Shown in pieces: positions 51,712-59,445 of a stretch of 64,000 bases of DNA. The notes under the pieces are model-generated. The model made no database searches. It was not told the DNA's origin and worked only from the letters and a program-made list of their open reading frames with translations. The translations under genes were made by a program, and so were the position numbers. Numbering within the stretch: position 1 is the stretch's first letter; every line of letters begins with the position of its first letter. The stretch spans positions 744,001 through 808,000 of the forward strand of contig CAVSZY010000003.1 of NCBI GenBank assembly GCA_963732585.1. Direction: 5' to 3'. Source of the DNA: WLMZ01 sp963732585 (GTDB lineage: Bacteria; Actinomycetota; Acidimicrobiia; Acidimicrobiales; Ilumatobacteraceae).

Positions 51712-52629
51712 TCAGGATGACGCAGTGGTGATGGCGTGCAGGTGGGTGGCGTAGGCAGGGTCGAGCATCAGGGCGCGACATCTGCGGAATCGACCGATCG
51801 CGTACGCCCAGAAATCCTCCGCCGGGTTTCCGTTGGCGTGTTGCAGCACCCCCCATAGCGTCCACAGCAGGTCGCAAAGCGCCTTGTAGGCGACCATGCG
51901 CCCGACCTGAAAGGCAGGTGGCGGACCGGCAAAGTAGGCGGCCAACAGCGCGGCGTCCTGTACGGCGTCGAAGCCGCCTTCGACGGAGAGGTCGCCGAGG
52001 TCCCACATCGGGTCGTTGTTGCCGGCGTATTCGTAATCGATGATGTACGTCCGCGTGCCGGTGTCGAGGAAATTCTCACACAGCGGATCGCAGTGTGATG
52101 GCACCAAGGCGACGGGATGCGCCTCGAGTTCCTGGCGGGTCTGCACCGCCATCGCCTGCAGATCGTCGTAGCCATCCGGCAACGGTGCCTGCTTGCTCTC
52201 CAGCAGGGCACGATAGTCATCGATCATCGAGTACAACTTGAAATCGACGCCGAACGGCTGGGACCTCTCGTGCAAGCGGCGCAATGCCTCCCCAGCTCGA
52301 CCGACGGCGCGCAGATCCTGAAAATCGCGCGGGGACATCGTTCTCGCACCGTCGACGAACCGGGTCATCATCAGGCCATCTGTGGGATCGAAGAACAACA
52401 CCTCGGCGTTGACCCCGGCCGCGGCAGCGTTGAGCGCGCAGATTCGCTCGGCAGACCGATCGATGTACTCCGCGGTACCTTCTCCAGGCACGCGCACGAC
52501 ATAGCGTTCACCGTCGAGCTCGACGAGAAAATTGAGGTTGGTCAACCCAGCAAGTCGCGAGACGGACAACTCGCCCGACGGCCCACTGAGCGCCGGAATC
52601 CTAGCGAAATAAGGTTCGAGGCCGTTCAT
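51712..52629 (-). CDS. Choline/ethanolamine kinase-like protein
   Basis: Encodes 305 residues from the ATG at 52629. The catalytic loop is VPSHCDPLCENFLD (a Brenner-type H-x-D-x4-N with N in ENF), followed by YIIDYEYAGNNDPMWDLGDL, a segment strongly typical of choline kinases. The N-lobe is LAGLTNLNFLVELDGERYVVRVPG. It should phosphorylate an amino alcohol such as choline or ethanolamine. It lies 26 bases downstream of the FAD/GcvT pair on the same strand, so it may act on the demethylated choline or sarcosine branch products, which is inference. An upstream frame extension is rejected. Confidence 0.85.
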   Translation of the reverse strand: MNGLEPYFARIPALSGPSGELSVSRLAGLTNLNFLVELDGERYVVRVPGEGTAEYIDRSAERICALNAAAAGVNAEVLFFDPTDGLMMTRFVDGARTMSPRDFQDLRAVGRAGEALRRLHERSQPFGVDFKLYSMIDDYRALLESKQAPLPDGYDDLQAMAVQTRQELEAHPVALVPSHCDPLCENFLDTGTRTYIIDYEYAGNNDPMWDLGDLSVEGGFDAVQDAALLAAYFAGPPPAFQVGRMVAYKALCDLLWTLWGVLQHANGNPAEDFWAYAIGRFRRCRALMLDPAYATHLHAITTASS

Positions 52630-52654
52630 CGCGCTCCATTTTGCTACATGGCGA

Positions 52655-55117
52655 CTACCGTCGAAGCCGTGAACCGTCGGGGTCGTACAGCGCGCCGTCG
52701 TGACGCTTGGCAACGATCGGTTCGCCGTAGACCTCGATGATGAACCCAGCACGCGCCGTCAGCTCGCTCGGCAGGTAACCGTAAGCGATCGGCTTGCCAA
52801 CGGTGTGCCCGAAGTTTGCGCTGGTGGTGAAACCGACGACGGCGCCATCGGCGATGATCGCCTCGCCGCCGACCGGGTAGGCCATCGATTCCAGGGTAAA
52901 GGTTGACAGGCGACGGGTCACCCCGGCGTGGCGTTGAGCGATCAGCGCCTCCCGCCCGCAAAAGTCGCCTTTGTCAAGGTTGACCCGCCAGCCGAGCCCG
53001 GCTTCCCACGGCGTCGTGTCGGGGGTGACATCGCTCGACCAGTAAACGTAGCCCTTCTCCATGCGCAAGGTATCGATCGCCCGGTAACCGACGTCGGCGA
53101 TACGGAAGTCGCCTCCCGCGGCGTGGAGAAGCTCATAGACATGTTGCGTGTACTCGGTCGGGATGTGGAGCTCCCAGCCCAGCTCGCCGACATAGCCAAT
53201 GCGCAGGGCCAGCGCCGGTGCCGAGCCGATGGTCATCTCGCGGGCACGGGCGTAGCGAAAGTGTTCGTTGGCGATGTTCTCCTCGCACACTCGCTGCAAG
53301 ACGTCTCGCGATCGGGGACCGCAGATGTTGATCACGGCGCGCCCCGACGTCAGATCGCGAATCAAGACCGAGCCATCGTCGGGCACCTGCGAGCGGATCC
53401 AACCCATGTCGTGCGCCCCAAAAGCGGCACCGGTGATCACATACCACGACTGCGGCCCGGTTCGCACCATGGTCAGATCGCACTCGATCCCGCCGCGTTC
53501 GTTACACAGTTGGGTATAGACCACAGCCCCGACAGCAGTGTCCATGTCGGCCACCGACAGCCACTGGACGGCGTCCAGCGCGCCAGGGCCGGCGATTTCG
53601 AACTTGGCGAACGAGCTCTGGTCGATGAGCGCAACGCCATTGCGAACGGTGTGGTGCTCGCTGCCCACCGCTTCGAACCAGTTGGGCTTGGCGAACGACG
53701 GCTGATCGATCGGCTCGATGCCAGCGGGAGCGAACCAGTTCGGGCGTTCCCATCCACCTCGCGAGCCAAAGACCGCACCGTGGCCAGCGAGCGTCTGATG
53801 CAGCGGACTTCGGCGCACGCCGCGCCCGGTGACGTGTTCCGCGCCCGGGGCACTGAGCTTGTAGTGATGCCCATAGAGCTCGACCGCTCGCGGGTACATG
53901 TAGTGATTGGTGGTGTGGTGGAAGGCGAACCGGCGCACATCGAGCGGCCAAAGATCGAGCGACGGGCGGCCCTCAAGCATCCACTCGGCCATCATCTTGC
54001 CAGCGCCGCCGCCAGCGGCAATGCCATAGAGGAAGCCGGTGGCGACATAGAAATTGTCGAGTTCCGGGGCTCTGCCCATGACGAAATCGGCGTCGGCAGA
54101 GTAGGGAATCGGCCCGTTGATCAGCGAGCGAATTCCCGCCTGCTCGATCATCGGCGTTCGTTTGACGGCGAGGGCAGCCAATTGCTCGAAACGATCGAAG
54201 TTGGGCTCGAGGAGCTGGCGCTGAAAGGGGACAGGAATCCCCGATTCGCCGAACGCCAAGGTGTTCGGTTCGTAGCCGCCAACCAGCAGCCCGGGCCCGT
54301 CCGGCTTGTAATAGACGAGATGATCCGGGTCGCGCATCGTCGGCATCGCCGCCAATTCCGCCGACGGGTACTGCTCGATGGGCCCGGTGAGCAAATACTG
54401 ATGCTCAACGGCGAAGGCGGGCACCCTCGCCCCAACCAGCTTGGCGACCTCGAGGCCCCACATCCCCGCAGCGTTGACGACCATTTCGCACTCGATGATC
54501 TCCTCGCCACGCTGGGCATGGCAGGTGTGCACCCGGGTCACCCTTCGACCGTCGACATCGATCGAGGTGACCTTGGTGTCCTCGACGATCTGCGCGCCGC
54601 GAGCGCGTGCCCCGCGAGCGATTGCTTGCGTGACGCTGGCTGGATCGATGTAGCCGTCAGTTGGCAGGAACGCAGCGGCGAGGACGTCCTGCGTGCTCAT
54701 CAACGGGAACATCTCCTGGGCGCGCTGGGCAGTGATGATCTCCATCGGCAGACCAAAACTCTTGGCCATTGTCGCCAGGCGCCGTAGCTCCATCACTCTG
54801 GCTGGCGAGCATGCCAGGCGAAGACTCCCGACCTCGTGCCAGTCGACGGCTTGGCCGGTTTCCGCTTCGAGACCTCGATACATCTCCACCGATTGTTCGA
54901 GCATGCGGGTGGTGTTGCGCGAGGAACGAAGCTGGCCGACGAGACCGGCGGCGTGCCACGTTGCGCCGTCCGTGAGGCGGTGTTGCTCGATGAGCACGAC
55001 GTCGCCTTCGCCCATTTTCGTCAGGTGGTAGGCGATGCTGCAACCGAGGATGCCGCCACCGATGATCACAATCCGGGCCCGAGCCGGTGGGGGAGAAGCC
55101 TCGCTCACGGTGGACAC
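52655..55117 (-). CDS. FAD-dependent oxidoreductase with GcvT domain (dimethylglycine/sarcosine dehydrogenase type), downstream copy
   Basis: Encodes 820 residues from a GTG start at 55117. The N-terminal DAO domain has the Rossmann motif IIGGGILGCS (residues 18-26) and H55 in ATWHAAGLVG, the histidine that is covalently flavinylated in dimethylglycine dehydrogenase. The middle has FAO_M-like HHTTNHYMYP and the C-terminal GcvT aminomethyltransferase domains (RNGVALIDQSSFAKFEIAG; IGYVGELGWELHIP; LRMEKGYVYW). These enzymes oxidise N-methyl groups and pass the carbon to tetrahydrofolate. It is four bases downstream of a clear paralogue and in one operon with it. Which substrate each takes is not determined. 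Confidence 0.88.
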   Translation of the reverse strand: MSTVSEASPPPARARIVIIGGGILGCSIAYHLTKMGEGDVVLIEQHRLTDGATWHAAGLVGQLRSSRNTTRMLEQSVEMYRGLEAETGQAVDWHEVGSLRLACSPARVMELRRLATMAKSFGLPMEIITAQRAQEMFPLMSTQDVLAAAFLPTDGYIDPASVTQAIARGARARGAQIVEDTKVTSIDVDGRRVTRVHTCHAQRGEEIIECEMVVNAAGMWGLEVAKLVGARVPAFAVEHQYLLTGPIEQYPSAELAAMPTMRDPDHLVYYKPDGPGLLVGGYEPNTLAFGESGIPVPFQRQLLEPNFDRFEQLAALAVKRTPMIEQAGIRSLINGPIPYSADADFVMGRAPELDNFYVATGFLYGIAAGGGAGKMMAEWMLEGRPSLDLWPLDVRRFAFHHTTNHYMYPRAVELYGHHYKLSAPGAEHVTGRGVRRSPLHQTLAGHGAVFGSRGGWERPNWFAPAGIEPIDQPSFAKPNWFEAVGSEHHTVRNGVALIDQSSFAKFEIAGPGALDAVQWLSVADMDTAVGAVVYTQLCNERGGIECDLTMVRTGPQSWYVITGAAFGAHDMGWIRSQVPDDGSVLIRDLTSGRAVINICGPRSRDVLQRVCEENIANEHFRYARAREMTIGSAPALALRIGYVGELGWELHIPTEYTQHVYELLHAAGGDFRIADVGYRAIDTLRMEKGYVYWSSDVTPDTTPWEAGLGWRVNLDKGDFCGREALIAQRHAGVTRRLSTFTLESMAYPVGGEAIIADGAVVGFTTSANFGHTVGKPIAYGYLPSELTARAGFIIEVYGEPIVAKRHDGALYDPDGSRLRR

Positions 55118-55121
55118 CCTT

Positions 55122-57599
55122 CTAAGCCTTGATGCGCGTCATCGCCGGGTCATAGAACGGGCGCAGCGACGCTCTACAGGCCACGCGGCGGCCAGCGATC
55201 TCTAACTCGTAGGAGCCGCTGCGGACGAACTCATCATCGACCCCGCCAGCGTGGCGAACATAGCCATAACCGATCGCTGTGCCGATCGTGTACCCATACC
55301 CGCCGCTGGTCAACCAGCCAACCCGTTCGCCGTCGCGATAGATCGTCTCCCGGCCGAGCAGCATGGCGCGTTCTGGCTCGATCGGGCCGTCGACGCTGAA
55401 CCCGACGAGCAGCTTGCGCACCCCCTCGGCGCGCTGGCGCTGCACCTCGGCGCGGCCGCAGAAGTCGACACCACTGGCCAATTTCACCGCCCAGCCAAGT
55501 CCCGCCTCCACTGGAGTGTGGTCCGGGCCGATATCGGCGCCCCAGGCTCGATAGCCCTTCTCCAACCGCAGCGTCTCGATGGCACGGTAACCGGCATTGT
55601 GCAGGCCGAGATCGGCCCCGGCAGCGACGAGCGCGTTGTAGACGCTGACCATCATCTCCGTGGGCACGTGCAGCTCCCAGCCGAGTTCGCCGACATAGGT
55701 CACCCGCAGCGCCAGCACCGGGCAGCCGGCGATGCCAATGGTGCGTGCGGTGGCAAACGGAAAAGCGGCGTTGTCGACGCCGTCGCTGGTCACCCGTTGC
55801 AAGATGTTGCGGGCCTGCGGGCCCATCAGACTGAGCACGCCGCGCGACGAGGTGACATCGACGAGCTGGGCGTTCATCGCCGAGGGAATGTTACGCTCGA
55901 TCCAGTCGAAGTCATGTGTCGCCAAGCCGGTGCCAGTGACGATGTAGAACTCGTTGCGCCCGGTGCGACACACGGTGAGATCGCATTGGATGCCGCCTTT
56001 GGTGTCGAGCATCTGGGTGTAGGTCAGCGCGCCGACCGGTTTATCGACGTTGTTGGCACAGAGCCACTGCAACGCCGCGAGCGCATCGGCGCCCTTGAGC
56101 ACGAACTTGGCGAACGATGTCTGGTCGAACAACGCGGCGGTCGCGCGGCATGCGGCGTGCTCGCGTCCGACCGCCTCAAACCAGTTCGGACGCACGTAGC
56201 TGTATCGATCTTCGGCGACCTCACCGACGGCCAGGTCGGCAAACCAGTTTGGCCGCTCCCAGCCCAGCTTTTCGCCGAAACAGGCACCTTGCGCAGCCAA
56301 CAGGGGATAGAGCGGCGAGACCCGTAGCGGTCGACCGCTGGTGTGTTCCTCACCCGGCCACGCCATGGTGTAGTGCTTGCGGTAGGCCTCGAGGGTCCGG
56401 GTCCGCACCCAATCGGTGTCGCCATGCGGCTGGCCGAAGCGACGAATGTCAACGACCCACAAGTCGTAGGGGGCGACGCCACGGTGGACCCATTCGGCGA
56501 GGGCCATACCGGCACCGCCACCTGCGGCGATACCAAAGGCGTTGAATCCGGCGCCGATAAACACGTTGCCGACCTCGGGTGCCTCGCCGAGGATGAAGTT
56601 GCCGTCCGGAGTGAAGCTCTCTGGTCCATTGATCAGTTGGTTGATGCCAGCGGTGGCCAGTGCGGGCACGCGCCCGATCGCCAGTTCCATCGTCGGGGCG
56701 AAATGGTCGTAGTCGGGGGAGAGCAGTTGAAAATGAAACGAGCGGGGAATGCCGTCGGTTGCCCAGGGCTTGGGGTTCGGCTCGTAGCCGCCCATCACCA
56801 ACCCGCCGACTTCTTCTTTGTAGTACGTCAACCGGTCGGGGTCGCGCAGCGTCGGCAGCGTGCGGGTCACCCCGTCGATCTGTGCGGTGATCACGTACTG
56901 GTGCTCGACCGGCACGAGAGGGACGTTGACACCGATGGTTGCCGCCAATGCTCTGGTCCACTGCCCGGCGCAGATCACAGCCTTCTCGCACTCGATCCGC
57001 CCACGGTTGGTGACCACGGCGCGCACCACGCCGTCGACCACCTCGATGCGTTCGACCTCGGTGTCCTCGACGATCGTCGCCCCCGCCTGACGCGCTCCAC
57101 GGGCTAGCGCCATCGTGATGTCCGACGGGTTCGCCTGGCCGTCGGTTGGCAGGAACGCCGCTCCGACGACGTCGTCGACGTTCATGATCGGCCACAGCGC
57201 TTGTGCCTCGCGGGCCGTAAGGAGGTGCATCTCCAGGCCGAAGGATGTCGCCGTCGTCGCCTGGCGTTGCACCTCGAGCCAACGATCCTCGGTGCAGGCG
57301 AGACGAAGGCCGCCGTTCATCTTCCACCCTGTGGCCAACCCTGTCTCGGCCTCTAGACGCTTGTAAAGATCGACGGAGTACCCGAGCAGTTGGGTGATGT
57401 TGGCGCTGGTGCGTAGTTGCCCGACGAGGCCGGCGGCGTGGAACGTGGAGCCGCTGGTCAATTTGTGTTTTTCCAACACAACCGTGTCGGTCCATCCCAG
57501 TTTGGCGAGATGGTATGCGGTGGAGCAGCCAACGATGCCACCCCCGATCACCACCGCCCGAGCCGAGTTTGGAACGCTGGAACCGAGTGCGTCGCTCAC
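55122..57599 (-). CDS. FAD-dependent oxidoreductase with GcvT domain, upstream copy
   Basis: Encodes 825 residues from a GTG at 57599. It is a paralogue of the next gene, sharing the Rossmann start VVIGGGIVGCS and H54 in STFHAAGLVG (Phe replaces the Trp before the flavin histidine). Also shared are the TSFAKFVLKGADAL and YVGELGWELHVPT GcvT segments and the C-terminal FYDPAMTR. The frame stays open 190 codons further upstream, but that part is antisense to the SDR gene and has no homology. Two tandem enzymes of this kind suggest successive demethylation steps, such as dimethylglycine to sarcosine to glycine. It is probably the first gene of the kinase-containing operon and faces the SDR gene across a 78-base divergent gap. 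Confidence 0.87.
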   Translation of the reverse strand: MSDALGSSVPNSARAVVIGGGIVGCSTAYHLAKLGWTDTVVLEKHKLTSGSTFHAAGLVGQLRTSANITQLLGYSVDLYKRLEAETGLATGWKMNGGLRLACTEDRWLEVQRQATTATSFGLEMHLLTAREAQALWPIMNVDDVVGAAFLPTDGQANPSDITMALARGARQAGATIVEDTEVERIEVVDGVVRAVVTNRGRIECEKAVICAGQWTRALAATIGVNVPLVPVEHQYVITAQIDGVTRTLPTLRDPDRLTYYKEEVGGLVMGGYEPNPKPWATDGIPRSFHFQLLSPDYDHFAPTMELAIGRVPALATAGINQLINGPESFTPDGNFILGEAPEVGNVFIGAGFNAFGIAAGGGAGMALAEWVHRGVAPYDLWVVDIRRFGQPHGDTDWVRTRTLEAYRKHYTMAWPGEEHTSGRPLRVSPLYPLLAAQGACFGEKLGWERPNWFADLAVGEVAEDRYSYVRPNWFEAVGREHAACRATAALFDQTSFAKFVLKGADALAALQWLCANNVDKPVGALTYTQMLDTKGGIQCDLTVCRTGRNEFYIVTGTGLATHDFDWIERNIPSAMNAQLVDVTSSRGVLSLMGPQARNILQRVTSDGVDNAAFPFATARTIGIAGCPVLALRVTYVGELGWELHVPTEMMVSVYNALVAAGADLGLHNAGYRAIETLRLEKGYRAWGADIGPDHTPVEAGLGWAVKLASGVDFCGRAEVQRQRAEGVRKLLVGFSVDGPIEPERAMLLGRETIYRDGERVGWLTSGGYGYTIGTAIGYGYVRHAGGVDDEFVRSGSYELEIAGRRVACRASLRPFYDPAMTRIKA

Positions 57600-57677
57600 G
57601 GCGGCGACATTAGCGCCGGAGCCTGCCCAAATCAGAAGTTCGCTCGGGCCCGTTGACCCCGGACTAGTTTGGCGGCC

Positions 57678-58418
57678 ATGTCCAAGGTAGTTGTGATCAC
57701 TGGTGCCGCATCGGGTATGGGCTTGGCCTGTGCTCGCTTGCTTGGGGAGCAGGGGGATCATCTTGTCCTCGTCGACCGGGATCGCGTCGGTGTCGCGCGG
57801 GCTGCGGGCGACACCGGTGGGTTGGCGCGTAGTGGCGACGTCACAGATTCGGGGTTCTGCGACCAGGTGTTTGCCGATGCGTTGGTGGCGCACGGTCGAG
57901 TGGACGGGTTGGTCAACGCCGCTGGGACCATCGTGCGTGCCGATGCGATCGGGACGAGCGACGAGCAATGGGCACGGGTGATGGACGTCAACGTCTCCGG
58001 CACGTTCTATATGTGCCGGGCCGCATTGCGCGAGATGAAGCGGCAACAACAGGGAGCGATCGTCAACTTCGGATCGATGTGGGGTGGGCTCGGTGGCACC
58101 GGGCACCTGGCCTACTGCGCGAGCAAAGGGGCGATCCATAACCTCACGCGGGCGATGGCGCTCGACCATGCTGGCGATGGTGTGCGGATCAACGCCGTGT
58201 GCCCCGGCGAGGTGGATACGCCGATGCTGCGATCAGGCGGGCGCACCGAGGCGGTGAGCGACGCCTACCTCGATCAGATGGCGCAGACGTCAATTCCCCT
58301 TGGCAGGCTGGCGCAACCGGTGGAGATCGCTCGGGTTGTGGCTTTCTTGCTGTCCGATGCGGCGAGCTATATGACGGGTGCGATCGTGCCCGTCGACGCG
58401 GGAGTGACCGCGGGATGA
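57678..58418 (+). CDS. Short-chain dehydrogenase/reductase (SDR)
   Basis: Encodes 246 residues from the ATG at 57678. The NAD(P) motif is TGAASGMG (residues 8-15), NAAG follows, and the catalytic Ser133, Tyr146 and Lys150 are in GSM and YCASK. Classic SDR of about 250 residues; it oxidises or reduces a hydroxyl or keto substrate. An upstream in-frame TTG is a weaker alternative start. The stop overlaps the aldo/keto reductase start (ATGA), so the two are an oxidoreductase pair transcribed divergently from the FAD/GcvT operon. Confidence 0.9.
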   Translation: MSKVVVITGAASGMGLACARLLGEQGDHLVLVDRDRVGVARAAGDTGGLARSGDVTDSGFCDQVFADALVAHGRVDGLVNAAGTIVRADAIGTSDEQWARVMDVNVSGTFYMCRAALREMKRQQQGAIVNFGSMWGGLGGTGHLAYCASKGAIHNLTRAMALDHAGDGVRINAVCPGEVDTPMLRSGGRTEAVSDAYLDQMAQTSIPLGRLAQPVEIARVVAFLLSDAASYMTGAIVPVDAGVTAG

Positions 58419-59443
58419 ACATGCCCTATCGCCGCCTTGGCCGCTCCGGCCTGCTGGTCTCGCCGCTGGCCCTAGGAACCGACAATTTCACGAATCCAAC
58501 CCCTAAAGATGAGTCAATTCGACTGGTGGATGCGGCGCTCGACGCAGGGATCAACCTCATCGATACCTCGAATAGCTACGCGGCTGGTGAGGCAGAACGT
58601 ATCATCGGCGAGGCGCTGCGCCGTAGCGGCCGACGCGACCAGGCGATTATTGCCACGAAGGTCCATTACCCAACTGGGCCGGGACCAAACGATCGCGGAA
58701 ACTCTCGCAGGCATATTCTCCAGGCGTGCGACGAATCATTGCGTCGTCTCCAGGTTGATTACATCGATCTTTATCAATTGCATCGGCCAGACTTCGGTGT
58801 CCCCGTCGAGGAGACATTGAGCGCCTTGACCGACCTTGTGCGTCTCGGCAAGGTGCGCTACATCGGGTCATCGACGGCGCCGGCGTGGCATGTCGTCGAG
58901 GCAGTGATGACCAGTCGTCAGCATGGCTTCGAGGCGTTCATCAGCGAACAATCTCCCTACAACCTGCTCGACCGCCGCGTTGAGAACGAAATGTTGCCAG
59001 CTTGCACAAGATTTGGGCTCGGCGTGCTCGCCTGGTCGCCGTTGGCCATGGGCATTCTTGCTGGCCGCTACACCGCTCCCGACAAGCGCCCCGCCGACTC
59101 GTGTGCCGCCGTTCGTGGTGGGATCTATGCCGAACGGGTCGGCGAGAGAGGCATCGCAGCGGGAAATCGTTTTGCCGCCTTGGCCATTGAACACGGGTAC
59201 CAGCCTGCGCAATTGGCACTCGCATTTCTCCTCAAGCAACCTGCGATCGCCGCCGCGTTGACTGGACCGAAAAACGTCGACCAGATGATGACTCTCATCG
59301 ACGCTGCATCGGTCGAAGTATCCATCGACATTGAGACGTTGATCGATGACTTACTGCCACCAGGAAGTGCTGTTGCCAACTTCTTCAATTCCGCCCCATG
59401 GATGAAAAATGTACGTGGGTCAACTACGATCGAGCCTCGTTAG
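58415..59443 (+). CDS. Aldo/keto reductase
   Basis: Encodes 342 residues. The catalytic tetrad is complete: D50 and Y55 (NLIDTSNSYAAG), K82 (IATKVHY) and H123 (YQLHRPD). The NADPH-binding LGKVRYIGSST and the C-terminal LAFLLKQPAIAAALTGPKN are typical. Members reduce carbonyls or oxidise alcohols with NADP(H). The frame is open upstream inside the SDR but real homology starts at the ATG overlapping its stop. A GGDEF/EAL gene begins 2 bases after the stop. Confidence 0.9.
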   Translation: MNMPYRRLGRSGLLVSPLALGTDNFTNPTPKDESIRLVDAALDAGINLIDTSNSYAAGEAERIIGEALRRSGRRDQAIIATKVHYPTGPGPNDRGNSRRHILQACDESLRRLQVDYIDLYQLHRPDFGVPVEETLSALTDLVRLGKVRYIGSSTAPAWHVVEAVMTSRQHGFEAFISEQSPYNLLDRRVENEMLPACTRFGLGVLAWSPLAMGILAGRYTAPDKRPADSCAAVRGGIYAERVGERGIAAGNRFAALAIEHGYQPAQLALAFLLKQPAIAAALTGPKNVDQMMTLIDAASVEVSIDIETLIDDLLPPGSAVANFFNSAPWMKNVRGSTTIEPR

Positions 59444-59445
59444 CT

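Noticed and set aside
52928..54787. A 619-codon open frame on the plus strand
   Set aside because: It is antisense to the FAD/GcvT gene, has no recognisable motif, and is the usual high-GC shadow of a long coding sequence.
57600..57677. Glycine riboswitch in front of the GcvT oxidoreductases
   Set aside because: The gap is only 78 bases and shows none of the tandem aptamer core of glycine riboswitches.
57600..58169. A 190-codon upstream extension of the upstream GcvT oxidoreductase
   Set aside because: It is antisense to the SDR gene and shows no homology. The GTG at 57599 fits the family N-terminus.
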